A stretch of 64,000 nt of DNA from the NCBI GenBank assembly GCA_947579665.1, contig OX388343.1, positions 90,872,254 through 90,936,253 on the forward strand, in the 5' to 3' direction. This DNA is from Sympetrum striolatum (lineage: Eukaryota; Arthropoda; Insecta; Odonata; Libellulidae). Every line of letters starts with the position of its first letter. Within the stretch, counting starts at the first letter, position 1. The notes under the pieces are model-generated. The model saw only the letters and a program-made list of their open reading frames with translations. It was not told where the DNA came from and did no database searches. This document shows, in pieces, positions 10,956-23,708 of the stretch. The position numbers and the translations under genes were made by a program.

Positions 10956-11486
10956 TGCATACTTTCGGCATTACCTTCCCTCATATTCTTCGCATGGACC
11001 CTCCTCCCTTATTCTTCTTGTACTGCTTCTTTGTATGTATGCTTCCGAATTGGACTATTACAGTTACGCTTATGCCCGTTTTCTAGAGATAGATCGCTTC
11101 TGAACCCAAACCATTGAGGACGACCAGGAGGTCCTTCTTTTCTGTACATTCGTAACACCGTCAAACATTTGGCTTTTGGATAGCCGTGTGTTAATTATTC
11201 ACCGATCAGCCTCTTCTTCCGCCACTTTAATTGATATACCCTACTGCTTAAACGTATAATGTGCAAAAATTATTTAATTTTATTGAAATTCGATCAAATT
11301 TATATTTATAAAAAACTAGGCCAACTGCGGAATAAGTGATAGCAAGATTTCTTAGCCAGAGGAACACCAGAGGCCAGCCAAGTTCACGTGAGAACGCATA
11401 AGCTATCAAAACGAAGTCCTCAATATCAGGTATTTTTCTTCCGAGTATTCTTTATTACGGATTAACCGTTGTACTTTCCTTCGAGG

Positions 11487-13811
11487 TGATAAATGAACTT
11501 GGAAGAGGTGAAAGCCAATGGTAAATACCTTTGAAACCAAGACAATTTTGTTTCGACGTTAACAATACTAATTGTTAAAAGCGAGGTTGAAGAAATATAC
11601 GTAGAATTCCGGGTTAGGCAGGTTTCCGTTTTGGTCGGGTTTTACGGTATATTATGCTAGTAAATTACCACGTCTAAGGTCTGAAATAAATATACATACA
11701 GTTTATATAATCGCCATTGCTCTTTTGCACCATTGAATAATCATGCATTTAGAGGAGTCAGGATTATGGATGTCATTGACACGTTATGCCTGATGTCAGT
11801 GATGTGACCAGAGGTTTCGTAGTCATAACCGGCCAAAGCATCGCACCGCGTGGGCGGATCGGGCCATAACGGCGCCAAATCAAAAACGGGCATAAAGCCC
11901 TGTGAAATAATTGGAGTAAGCAAATGTAATTGTCTTTCTTTTCTTGGTTTTGGTTTCTTTTCTTTGAAGTGTTTCTGCCTTGCTCCATTCTGAAGTTTGC
12001 GGTAACGGAATATAGGCGATAAACACACCGATTGGTGAAGGTAAAGCGAGGTCTAAAATTAGGTACAGGGACCTTATTAGGTTCATTATTTTTTCCTGAA
12101 AGTACTAATTATTGAAGTGCGATGATTTCGTATCACTTGGATATAAATCCTATAATATCCTTATAGAAATAAAACTCAAAAGTGGCCTGAGATTAGCATG
12201 CTTAAAAGAGACATCTGGCAGTTTTTTCTAATACCTATTATAGTTTAAGTTTTTCCGCCTACTTACGTCACATATGACGTCATATTGCGGGAACGTTCAA
12301 ATTTTGAATCGTTTTCAACAAGCGACTAGAGATGGCATAATGTTTCTTAGCACATCCTCTATCCATCTTTGATTCTGGATTAATATAAAAAAAATACGAA
12401 GATAATGTCTCTGCAATTTGTATTTTCGGTGAGATTCATCTATTTTTCTGAGGTAAGTTTAGTTCTGCTCGTCTAAATATCCTTCTTACACACTCCTTAT
12501 TACTTTTCCCGGTCGCCTTCCCGCCGTACTCGTAAACATCAGACAGAAGAAATATACGTACGCTGGAAAGAAAAGAGAGTATAACAGAGAAAAGAAAGAA
12601 GAATATTCGCTTCTTTCAACTGTTTGGCCGGAGATAATGCTGGTTACTTTATCGATGTTGAAGATTTTTTCCGTCTCCTTGTGGCTACGTTGTTCGCCAT
12701 TGATGAACAGACCATTGGACTGACATGGAATTTATTAAACATCAACGAAGAGATTAGTGAGTGAGTAAGATGTATTTATGTTTGTTGTCACGGGAATCAT
12801 TCCACAAACTTTTGATATCAGAAGTAATGAAGAAAAAAATTGAATTAAAAATCAATGTCAATGGCATTCCAGAAAGTAACGCCTGACAATCTCTAATTGA
12901 TTTGGATATGTAGTAAAAAATATTACTCCGATAGAAATGGTCTTTTCCTTATTACCTGGACACAAAATATGACAATTTCTGGCCTCAACTCCTCAGTGTT
13001 TATTCCGTGATGAGATATTTTTCAAATTCACCGGAGTGTTCTATGTCATGAACATTCATGGAAGTAAGTGTTATAGATAGTTTACCATCATTCATAGATT
13101 TTGATGCGGCTCCTGATACCTAATCATTGGCGAACGTTTTTCAAACCCGTTTGGAATGAGAAACGAAGCAGCTGTGGACACACGTAAGTTGAAGGAAAAC
13201 AAAGACCGACAATCCCTAGTACGGGAAATACGTGATTTCTGAAAATTTACAAAATGAATCCGAGATCTTCAGTTTTTCAATAATTAGCGGGAGGAGTTAA
13301 GATTGGAGGTAGATTTGATGTCCTAAAATACGTAAATTAGAAAATTGACAACAGCCTGCCTTTAATGAATTCACGGAGCACTTAAATTCATTTCTATCTC
13401 TTATTCCGTGGAGGGATAACATTCCACGAACTTTTGATATCAGAAGTAATGAAGAAAAAAATTGATAATTTTCCAAAAAGGAACGTATGGAAAATTATCA
13501 ATATTTTTCTTCATTACTACGGACGGACAGACGAAGGAATTGACTAATGTAAGAACGAAGGAAGGAACGACCGAATAAGCGAACGGATGAACGGAAGAAC
13601 AGGCGAGCGAACAAACGTGCGTACGAACCAATGATTATAATAGTAATAAAACGGCTTTATTCATGCAAGATTAAACTATGATGACCTAAGCATGCTCTCA
13701 CATTTAATATTGTGTTTTTAATGTTGTGTTGTGAAATTCGCATTTATGTTTTCCCCTAATATCAAGAAATTACAACAAAAATAATGAAAAATTACGATAA
13801 AATACAAATTA
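11487..13811. repeat. Tandem segmental duplication, copy 3 (truncated, diverged)
   Basis: It matches positions 1-2323 of the unit with scattered substitutions and small indels, for example near 11880, 12100, 12390 and 13340. It stops abruptly just before the place where the predicted gene lies in the other copies. The sequence continues directly into unrelated AT-rich satellite DNA, so the gene was lost or never included here. Confidence 0.9.
13445..13518. repeat. 30-bp-arm hairpin (copy 3)
   Basis: This is the third copy of the hairpin. Both arms are unchanged although the surrounding unit carries substitutions, so this piece is at least as conserved as its neighbours. The simple repeat that follows differs slightly from copies 1 and 2. 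Confidence 0.85.
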
Positions 13812-13839
13812 TTCGCCAATATTTCCGTAATTTACTAAC

Positions 13840-14360
13840 AACAGTGGAATATTTGTTCGAAATATAAAATAATATTTTTACATCTTCAAAACAGGTCTAT
13901 ATTCTACTAGGTTTTCCAAAATTCTAGCAAAAATGCCGCAAAAAGAAAAAAAGAAAATTTAGTTTGTTAGTCTCTTCTTTTGCTCGTTCTATAAACTAAA
14001 GTTTGTGCTCGAAATACGAAACTAAGGCAAAAGAGAGAAGAAAATAAAATTTCGCTCAAATAATCCCTTTTTAATGCTTTTATGGATAATATCTCGACCA
14101 AAGGACGTAAATGAAAGCAAAATAAAAAAATAAGAATGATATTTTGCTAAAAACATCACTTTTCGTTCCTTTTTTCGATTTTATCTTGACAAAATAACGA
14201 AATTAATTCAGAATAGAATGAATCAATATAAATTTCGCCAACATTACCCGTTTTCGTAGCTTTTTTTGATATTATCTCGACAGAATGAGGATGATTAAGG
14301 CTAATTTGGGCTAATAAAAATATTTAAGTTTCGCTAAATTTATCCCTTTTCGATGCTTTT
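13840..14360. repeat. 90-bp satellite array, locus 1
   Basis: Diverged units of about 90 bp carry a recurring core like TTTCGCTAAAATTATCCC...TTTTTCGATATTATCTCGAC. The GATATTAT-like core falls near 14086, 14178 and 14268. The same family occurs at 26723-27030. In both places a foldback-family element abuts the poly-T just before the core, which suggests a preferred insertion point. No coding potential. Confidence 0.7.
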
Positions 14361-14491
14361 TTACTTTCTCCATATACGAAGTATAGAGAAAGTATTGTTT
14401 TCATGAAAAAATTCGACTTCGAGATTTCAACGGAAATACACGTTTTGGGGTCCCTAGAACACGTTTTGACCATTTTCGGAATGATGTCTGT

Positions 14492-14523
<32 letters not shown>

Positions 14524-14600
14524 TAGGGATCGGCAGAAGCGTAGTTTTGACCCGCGTGGCCCTGAAATCCACAAAACGGGTTTTTTAAGGACGGGTTGGA
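14361..14600. mobile_element. Foldback-family fragment with TG microsatellite
   Basis: This is the reverse-oriented relative of 4398-4556 and 10710-10873. It begins with a small hairpin (TACTTTCTC ... GAGAAAGTA, 14362-14394), continues through the shared region, then a TG run of roughly 45 bases (about 14486-14523). Beyond that the sequence is unlike the other copies. Frames reading through the TG/CA run are artefacts. Confidence 0.65.
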
Positions 14601-16080
14601 GGATGAGTCGCCTCGGCAAAAGCGAGTAAAACCGATTCATTCAATTTTTACTCACTCTGACCCGTTTCGTCAGCAGTACTTACGCGCGGAATTTAAAAGT
14701 GAAGATTCGGTTTTCTCTCGAATAGGAAATGATGTTTATAAGGATTAGATTTTATTGCTGTGTATTATTAAAATCGGTTTCTCTAATCATTTAGTCACAT
14801 CATTGATACTCCATTCTGTCATGAGAAGCATAATTAACATGTTTTCACATCATGATTTACGAAAATAAAGTAGTCGCGGCAGGTTAAAACGAAGGATTAA
14901 ACGTCTTTAAGGCCTCTACTAAGGAGTACTAACTATGTTTCTTAATTTTTTTATGTTATTGGTATTACAGTAAGAAAAATAACTGAATATAGGTTAAGCA
15001 CTCTCTTCCCTTTTCAATTATTTTCAAAACAATATGAGGCTGGAACCTAATCAATGCCTTCTCATTTCTGTTCGTCTACAATATGTTACTTTCGATAATT
15101 GTAAACGTCAAATGTATGTATTATTAATTCAGGACAGTAAAAAATCCTTTTACGTGTGAAAATTTATATATTTACTATATAAGATATGTTAAACTTTCCA
15201 AGCATTATTATTTACGAGTAGTATATCATTCACAGTCTGAGGCTGTAGGCGTGATCTCCGTTCCATTACAACAGTTCCTCCCTTACTGAAGTTTCTCTCA
15301 CTACTGGTGCTAATTGCTGGAATGCTCAGTACTTTTCGAGCCAGTTGGCTTCGATTCGGGAACTTTGTGGAGTTATTTTTCCACCACCAAAGAAGATCTA
15401 GAAGAAGAACTCAAAAAAACTTCGAAATTTTCATTGTCCGTTGGTTTCGAGACTATATCCTGACGAAGCCGCTGCTGTGCATAAATCTCGTTCCGACAAA
15501 AAAACGGAACTGAAGAAAGTTGTTATCCGAAGAAAATGTTTATTCGATAATTAGTGATGGTTAATTCAATTTTATCATTATAATTAATTAGACATTTACA
15601 CCTCAAGCCCTAATGTTTTTTTAAATTCTCTCCCAAGATGCCTGATGAGGTTTCATCATAAATCTTTGTTATCTTTTTCAGTTTTTCTAGTTTTTGCTGA
15701 ACGCACTATTATGACTATAACACAGATTATGAATTTAATTTTGATTATGTATGAGGTTTATATTTTCGCCATTTCTAAGAAAAAATTCAAAGAAAATTGT
15801 ATCGTGTAATTTTCTATTGTTTATTCGTTCTTTTCCTTTTCATAAATGTTTACGCAAAGATGGTCTGTTTTCATTTACGATTATTGGGAACCTCTCTTTT
15901 CTCTCATTCCCATCACCAATTGCATGTAGAAAAACTCTCAAATGAATGAGATAATACAGAAAAAAAGTCCCCAGTTAGGGGAGCAAAAGATGTTCTGCTA
16001 TCTCATCCTAAGCATTTATTTATTGACGACTTAATTGGGCGAAATTGGGACTAAAAAGTCCCATCTTCCATTTAACCCAT
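14601..16080. other. Unassigned intergenic DNA
   Basis: No domain, convincing splice structure or known repeat was recognised. A 68-codon plus-strand frame (15307-15513) has no family resemblance and is not called. The stretch is moderately AT-rich with ordinary base composition. Confidence 0.5.
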
Positions 16081-16081
16081 G

Positions 16082-16110
16082 TACAGTGGGGGAAACAATT
16101 ATCGCAACAC
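16082..16110 (+). mobile_element. Mariner/Tc1-like terminal inverted repeat, left
   Basis: A TA is followed by CAGTGGGGGAAACAATTATC and then GCAACAC. An inverted version with only about two mismatches lies at 23709-23737, also next to TA. Tc1/mariner elements insert at TA and often have termini of this type. The two face inward 7.65 kb apart. No transposase was seen between them. Confidence 0.5.
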
Positions 16111-16276
16111 CAGTTGGCGTCAGAGCGCGGATTACGTGGAAACTAACTGAAATCACTCTAACTCCGACAATTCGGCAACTCTGTATAGAGGCAGTAAAAC
16201 CGGGAATATTCAAAGTCCATACGAATGGAAAATAGACTTTTAGTTTCGTTTTTATATGCAGAAATTTAAGACTCAC

Positions 16277-16330
16277 CTTCGCGAGATTTCCAAGTAGTGC
16301 CTTTGCCTCATTGTCTTCATTTTTTGCCAT
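16277..16330 (-). CDS. Possible first coding exon (18 codons), alpha copy
   Basis: On the minus strand an ATG at 16330 opens 18 codons (MAKNEDNEAKALLGNLAK) and ends exactly at a strong donor, AAG then GTGAGT. The beta copy (27295-27348) keeps the ATG, frame, length and donor with two or three amino-acid changes. No downstream exon with matching phase was found in 14600-16250, so this may be chance or a 5' fragment left by the duplication. Confidence 0.2.
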
Positions 16331-17739
16331 TTATTATTCAAAGTCAGTTGTGATAAAAATAGTTATAGAGAATGTCAATATAATACACTGGGAGATAGTA
16401 ACAAACAAGATTGTTTGATAGCGAAATATCAGACGTTAAAATGAACATTTTGAGGTATTATTTCGAGAATTAAAGGTCTAAATACTAGAATTGTGATGGA
16501 ATTGAATTCTTGCAAAGAGAATTCAACACTTAAAAATTCGAATTTAGAAACCACTAAGATGCGTCCTATTCTTACCTTTCTATTTTCTCTCGAGCAGTGT
16601 AGTTTTCCACTGCTTAAGGTATTAAAAATATCCCTTCGATGAATCCAATCTAATCCGTGTGTTGAAGGAGTTCAACTTTTCCAAGAGCTTTTTAGCAATT
16701 AGAGCTTTTTAGCAATTAACGTTTTGACAGGAATTGTCATCACTATTATTAACTTTTAAATAGTGGAATCGGTAATAAAAAATTTTCAGCTCTATCAGGC
16801 TATATGTAATAGGGAGTAATATTTGTGTAATAACAAATGGTATTTCTCATGAGACATCAATGCACTTTAACCATACTGACTGAAAAAATATAATAAATTG
16901 CAACGGTACCACATCTCTTTGATGTTATAGTCATTCATCACACCACTAATACGATTTTCCTCTTCAGTGAGTGTATTACTCTACAACAGTTAATTTCAAT
17001 TTAATTCATCCAGAGCTGTAATATATTTGATTAATGAGCTAGAATGCAATCGAAATTATACCAACAATTGGAATCTTTAATGCAAATAAAAAATGATGAT
17101 TCGAATGTCCGATAATCAATCATTAGATGTTCCGTACTCGCCTCGTAGTGTAAACATAATCACACACTTTCGACGAATTACAGGTGCCCCACAGATTTTA
17201 CACTGTAGAACGGGCCACACTTACGAAAATACTTGTGGCAGCATAATCTAAACTTGTATTAAGTTTCCAAGAGGCCGGTATTTACTACTCTACTTTCTCC
17301 GTAGCGATGAATAAAATTTTCCGCTTCCAATTTGATCATCTTGATTTCCGTATGTTAAAATACTTCTCAAGGTTACTTAGATCCATATATTCGACACCAT
17401 ACTCAGCTATTGTTCGCTGATTTTACTAAAATTTGTGTGCACTTTACGGACTCTTCCGAAACACTCCCAACCCCTCTCCCTCCATGAAGACCGTAGTTTA
17501 AATGTCGTTTGCTACGTTGTTTTGCGGTTTAGATGCGAATAGATTAGAGAATAGAGCGAATATACGCAGACAAAGTTATTCTTTAATTTAGCAGTAGAAA
17601 TAGTTACTAACGCCCACTTAAATAAGCAAAAGGGTGGGCATGAGCTTAGCCCCAAAACATAGAAAAATTGCAATGGTGAAAAAGAAAAATTCACTTAAAA
17701 AAAAGATAAAGGAAATTCGAAAAAGAAAACCATGTTTTA

Positions 17740-20050
17740 ATGTGCGAACTGAGAGATCTAAAAATAATAATAGTAAATTGCAAGAGCTTACGTAATAAAC
17801 AGGTGGAAATCTTTAACATTACGATGAGAACTTGCGCGGAAATCATTCTAGAAAGATTTGGTTACGCGAGGATATTACTCAAAGTGAGACATTTCCCCCA
17901 ATTATGTGATATACTGAAAATATGACTATGTAAATCTAGCGGTAGAGGTTTTATAGCAGTATGGACTCATTTAATTAGTAAGCGCGATGAATTAGTAGAA
18001 AATAGCAGGAGCGAAATCATTTGGTGCTCGATTCAAAGACAAAACGGAAGTAAGATTAATGTTTGTTCTTTGTGTAGTCCTCCCGATGAAAAAATAGGTT
18101 GTATTGTTGATTTATCCGAGGCCTTACATAAAAATTTCGAGAAAATAAAAGATCCAATCATCGCCGTAGGAAGAGATTTTTACCTAACCAATATTCATTG
18201 GGATAATCTAAAATTCTCCAGCACTAGCAGTGGGAAAAAAATTCACGAAATACATCTTACTTTTTCGTTGCATGCTTTAGATAAGATAAATATGACTAAA
18301 ACTCGAACGAATCGCGCGAGGCAAGGTATCAATTTAGATTTACTAGCCACTTCCCAACCACAAATAATAACTAGCCTCGCTGTAGTTGACGGTACAGTCA
18401 GACCATGATGTCATAATGGCAGGCATGAAAGTAGTAGCGGTTAGATCTCTTAAGCCGGTGAGGCAAGTGTATGTAATTCGCAAAGCAATTATTTCTGAGT
18501 TTAAGGTTTTATTTGAACGAAGGCTTGGATAATTTTTTACGCTTTTCGGGTGAAAATACAGTAAACGATAGTTTGGTAGAGTTTCTACGGATAATCAAAG
18601 TAGATTTAGTTTAATATGTTCCGTCTAAACAGTAGGTGAGACGAGGAAGAAGTTTGAATCGTTGCATAGGAGTCATTCACTCGCGATTGAGAAAACTTAA
18701 ACCGTGCGGTGAGATCCATGAGCTTGGTGATCAAAACTATAGAGAAGTGCAAAAGCTATTTGAGGAAGGATCACGAAAAGAATACCAGGAATATAGATCT
18801 CGAACCCTGTTAAAATCACTAGTTGGCGATTAGAAAGAATTTTGGTCATAAGTGTGAGAGACTCGTGGTGGTCAGTTTTCTATGTCTAGCTTTATCAGCG
18901 AAGAGGGAATTGCCTTAAATAAATCGGCAGAAATAGCTAACTTACTTAATCCGTACTTCCAGAAATGTTTCTAATAAGATGATGGTCGAGTTAACGATTT
19001 TACTTCGCGCATTGATTCGGAGATGATTTCCATAGAGATATAAGTTGATGCTAGTGGAAATTCACTGCAACAGATTGATAGGAAATTGTAGTAGTAGTAG
19101 TATTGTTAAAAGTGCTTCGACAGCTTAGGTCATTTCGCACATTGGATCCCACCGATAGGAAATTCTATCAGAAATCAATTAATGAGGGTACTGTCCCAAT
19201 GTCGTAGAAGAAATTAAACGTCACTCCGGGGCCTAAGAATGATCAGATTATTATGGGTAATTTTCGTTAACGTCGAATTTCTGCAAAATAATGGAGCATA
19301 TTATAGCAAGCTCTATTATTCAGTTTCTTACCATAAAGATAGGAATCATTCGGATCCAACACGGATTCCATAAAGATAAATCTTGTAAGACGCACCTAGA
19401 GTTTTTTGTGAATGATGTATATAAAGCGTAAGGATGTTAGATATCATCCAAAAACGTTATTTCCACGCAGCAACAAATTTCGCGACAACCCTTAGTGTTA
19501 GTGTGCCACACAAAATATCTAAGTGTCACGTTTAGCTGTAGTTTATCTTTGAAAGAACATATTAGAGATGCGATAGGAAAAGTGAATAGAATGCAAAGAT
19601 TAACTAGTAGATCGTTGAGGGGATGCTCATCGTGTTTCAAAGAAAAAAACTCATATTCCTCTTATTCAACCTAGCCAAACGAGAAAATACTGTTTCGCGA
19701 TTATACTGATTATAACTTTTGTATTACAGTTCGTGTACGGCATTTGCTTGATTGGTTGTACACGATACGATTTGTACAGAATTGCCATGATAAAACGGTG
19801 AGTGTTACTCAGATGTTGCAGTACGCGGGATGGTAATCATTAAGAGATAGAAGACTAATTCAAAGGATAAATTTACTAAGTAAATTCAGAAAAATTAGGT
19901 TCTCAAATGATGCAATCGGTATAATGCGACCTTCCTGTTGATGTGGGCCGCTCTGATACTGCGAGGATGATTAGAGAAATAAATGCTAGAAGGAATCGTA
20001 TCAAGAATTCATTTTTTCCGCGCATGATACGCAAAAGAAATTGATTAGGA
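17740..20050 (+). mobile_element. CR1-like non-LTR retrotransposon, dead copy (alpha)
   Basis: Broken frames follow the order of a CR1-group ORF2. The endonuclease start has NCKSLRNK at about 17776. The endonuclease core has IIAVGRDFYLTNIHW at about 18160, where the family usually has GDFN, so an essential Asn is lost. The endonuclease end has INLDLLATS and LAVVDG (18330-18400). A linker with KEYQEYRSRTLLKSL lies at 18636-18833. Reverse-transcriptase pieces include QHGFHKDKSC near 19357. C-terminal pieces include SVTQMLQYAGW and LRDRRLIQRI near 19800-19870, and SFFPRMIRK near 20010. Stops and frameshifts occur throughout, so it cannot be active. The 5' start and 3' tail are not defined. Confidence 0.8.
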
Positions 20051-22318
20051 TTATAGAGTTAAGATGCCTGTTTCCCCTGCCACATGCCGAAAGGCGGATT
20101 GAAGGGGTCTTACATAGACATATTTTTATGGTGTTTCTGTGCTGTCGACATTTTAACTTAATAATCAGAATATATCGTATTTATAAAACAACATATAATT
20201 TAAGAGGAAAAATTCATCCGTCTCCGCTACGATTGGTCTTCGGTTTCCATCAAAGTAACTGGGTTGTCCAAATTGTAGTGCTACCTCCAAAATACTTACG
20301 TTTCAATATCATCTCCTAAATCACTACTACTAATTTATTTCCTCTCACATTCAATAACTGTTAAAGGAATTTTTAATTAACCTTCCTTTGATTAAAAAAC
20401 AAACACTCAAAGGCACCCGAAATTAATATTTACAATGATAAAAACCTTACACCTTGAGAAATAATGATAATGTAAGAGAAATTGGCCCTATCAAAACTGG
20501 AAATCCAAATATCATTGAGGATAATTATTCACCATTATTATTCAATTATTCATTTTACAAACTAAAATCTCAACAAGGTTTTAATTTTGCCACATAACCG
20601 TGAATATATCCTAGTTTTCTACGCATTTTAGGTTTTTTAAGAATTTAACATACCTTCTATCATGTAGCGTGCATGAATATACCGGCCCTGAAATGTAGAA
20701 ATGTTTTCACTCTTTCTACTGTCTATAACCCTCTCCCTCATACACAAATCCTGGCTGCGCCCCTGCGACAAAGCAATCATTAATTATCATCTGTATATTC
20801 ATGTCCACATTCGATAGAATCCGTAGATTCTTACTCATAGATGATTATGAAAAAATGTCAGCTCCGCCATAGACTTCCATCCCCGTAATGTTACTCAATT
20901 TTCATGTTTTTAATAGAAGGAGACTATTTAACATAATTTAGAGCAAGTGGAAAATATTTATATGTATTGGTATTTCTCTCAGACTCGGTAACTGTGTGCA
21001 CTTATACACTATGATTAATAATCGAGAACTACAATGGAATTAATAAAAATATAGGATGATTAATAATATATCCATTCTCCTTCATTCTCCTCCATATGAT
21101 TCAGCCTCGAGACACAGAGTTAACCACTTCTTTATTGGAATTCGCTCCAGGTGAGACCGACGGAAGCTTATCGAAAGCTTTATCGGTTCAGAACCTAAAG
21201 ACGAAGTAAATGAAATTTTAGTGCAACTAAAGACCTAATCGCGATCTCCGAGAAGCATCGACAAAACGTTACAGGGAAGTAATCACAAAACATTACTTTT
21301 GGTCGCTTTTTTCCCCGGACAATTAGAGAGGCTGATAGAGTAGATTAGTTGATGATGGTGTCATTACAATCCCTGCCATACCCATCTGGCAGCTCGCGGG
21401 GTATATATCTCAATCTTAATCTATATAATTGGTTTGGAACTACCGCCGAGAAAATTGGAAACTGTGAACCAGCAAATTGTCCTGGTTGTAGACGAACAAT
21501 GAATAATAATATGCATAAGAATGTCAATAGTTCTCAAGGCTTTTTTTTAAGCGTAAAAATGAAAAAGATTCGCTTGCGCGGTCTGCTGGTTGTCCGTCTA
21601 TCGACGTGAAGACCTAAATGAAGAAATAGTCGCCAATAAGTCTGAGTAAGTAAGCCCGAGCTCCTTGCCTTACGACCGGTTTGTTGTTGCGAGTGACGCA
21701 TAGGCTTTCGAAAATCCTCTGCACTGAAAGCCGAAGGTTCATCGTGCTTCGGGAAATCAGGAGGCCCTGTCAAATACCTCTAATTGTGGAAAATGAGTAA
21801 AAGAATTGTCTTTCAGCGAACGACCTCGAATCCTTGGTAGAAGAGGAATTTTCACTGACACACGAAACATTTTCTTGACCGACAATTGGTGATGAATCGG
21901 TTCCGCATCTTTCATGTCCAATGGTTATTTTTCCATAATGAATTGCATCTCTCTGGCAAAAATGTATATTCATTACAGGGGCGTATAAATATATGTGGAA
22001 ATCATATCTTACATTCGTTCATTTCCCGAACAAGAGAAGTTTAAGATAAAAAACTCATTTAACTTAAGCGGAATTCGAGCTCGTGCCCTTCCTATGCCAA
22101 TAACATGTGTCAGACAGCTGCAAAATCACCTCTTAATTAGCAACTAGTTATATTTATGACACTTCCCAACAAACTGAGAAGTCCATTTTAGCAGCTTATT
22201 AATAATTTTATTATGGCAGCATAATCCTGGTTAATTAACTTTATAAAGTCAGACGTTCATAAAATACGTATCAGTACTAAAAACTTGGGTTGTTTATTAG
22301 GAAGTCTTTGTTTACTAA

Positions 22319-23708
22319 AATACGCTAATATAATAATATTATTTGGGAATATTTTTACAAGTGCAATAACATCTAATTTCCTTAGCACCATGGTGAGGAA
22401 GGAGCTTTGAATTAGCCAGAGGATTGTTTCTACTGGGCGACTGTAAAATGAGGGTCCTGAGTCTAGCTGATATAGGCTTGAAAAGGAAAAATATACCTTG
22501 CACCTGCAATACTTGCTTTGAAAGTGCTCGACATATGGTTAAAGCTTTTCCGCGCGAGGTAATGCATTTCAACGTTTGTCTTGTATTGGAGCCTGCAATA
22601 CTTTGAAGGGATCAACTTGTGGTTAAAGACTCTCCTCGCGAATTATCAAAGCCTTAATGCATTTCTACGTGAATTTCTCCGCGCGAAGGCAACACAATTG
22701 ACTAATGACCAAGGTCACCGAACTCCCTGTTACAAAATGTAAGACAAGTCCGATATATGCGCAGAAATTGTTCGGTTTTTATGAAATCATGTTTGTTTTA
22801 ACTTTGGAATTGGTATTTTTCCTTTTAACTCCGGACGGACAATGATTTCATGTATTCTAGGTGACAAATGATGTGTATAAATTTATATTACGAATTTCCT
22901 TCGTCTGCATGATTAAGTTGGGGAGAAATTATGTTCCGTAGACAAAATACAAATTTTACATTGTGTCATAGTTAGCAACTCAGTAATCGCTCTAACGACT
23001 TCTCGAATTCTAATTGCTGAATTGAAAACATAAGACTTGTAATCAAAAATCCTCCTCGGAATGTTTATCACAAATAATGAATATCCTATGTTTGAACTGG
23101 ACGTTTGAAGAATTACATTTACATTAATATCCAGCAGGCAGCCGTAAGACGTATGTTGGAGTGAGAAACCAAACTAACAAAATAACGCCTTATTAGCGCA
23201 CAAATTATCCAGGAAAAGAGACCATTATAGGCCATCTGTTCTCGCTATAATCTCGCAGAACATCATTTTCCTCTAGACTCCAAGATTCTCGTTCTCTAAA
23301 GGTGAGAATCACCACATCGCGTATTCCTACTCCAATCCCACTTATTCCTTATTGCTACGCATTATTAAAACTGAATAGCATTCTTCACATTACTAATAGT
23401 TAAGTTTCAATTATTGTCTATGTATTTTATTGCATTTAAGATTTAAATTGGAATAAATATATATTCAACTTATCGTTCTATAAATACGATAACTATCTGT
23501 GAAAGAGAAACGCCGAAATAAACACGACGAACTCGGGGAGAGTTCGCGCGAAGGCTCTAAGAAGAGTTCGAAAGAGAGGAAATTTGTGTAAGTTCTATGC
23601 TCCGACTCAAATATTACCGCTTTTCGAGGCTTTCCTCGGTGTTGCCAGTCAGTCACAGAAAGCAGAATTCCAAATAGTTTCTGTGAAAGCCACTGGTGCG
23701 CGCGCAAA
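22319..23708. other. Unassigned DNA between the alpha block and the LINE
   Basis: No gene or named repeat was recognised. The stretch is AT-rich with some CpG-containing patches near 22560-22690 and 23500-23560. Several short frames exist on both strands without domain resemblance. Its right end is the minus-oriented mariner-like terminus. Confidence 0.5.

Larger units (their letters stand above)
5169..11486. repeat. Tandem segmental duplication, copy 2 (with 1-kb insertion)
   Basis: This copy follows copy 1 without a spacer. It matches 1-4322 at an offset of 5168 until about 9491, is interrupted by about 1030 bp of unrelated tandem repeats (9492-10521), then resumes at 10522 with a repeat of the preceding 117 bp and runs to the start of copy 3. 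The resumed part, equivalent to 4206-5168, differs from copy 1 by several substitutions, a longer CA run and a 3-bp indel near 11260. It is therefore older than the near-identity of the left part suggests. Confidence 0.92.
16250..22318. repeat. Old segmental duplication, alpha copy
   Basis: This block matches 27275-29980 plus 36373-42857 (beta) with a few percent substitutions and small indels throughout. Similarity ends at TTGTTTACTAAAA on both sides. It holds the CR1-like relic and preserves the empty site of the hAT element found in beta (20936-20943). Within it, about 20330-22318 contains no recognisable gene. Short frames at 21349-21609 and 41891-42154 align, but their differences are mostly amino-acid changing and one has an indel, so coding constraint is not supported. 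Confidence 0.9.

Noticed and set aside
14324..14640. Frames with poly-(Thr-His) or poly-(Cys-Val) at the TG/CA run (also 4314-4500 and 10693-10899)
   Set aside because: They are translation of a dinucleotide microsatellite within a foldback-family element. Only the upstream part of 4314-4634 (4583-4634) is used, as exon 1 of the spliced model.
20740..20770. TCCTGGCTGCGCCCCTG, a common DNA-transposon end motif (also 38065-38085)
   Set aside because: No inverted partner or target duplication was found near either copy, so an element cannot be delimited.
21349..21609. 86-codon frame with a CxxxxCPGC-like segment, shared with 41891-42154
   Set aside because: Between the two copies most substitutions are amino-acid changing and a 6-base indel plus later frame changes occur; no splice structure supports a gene.
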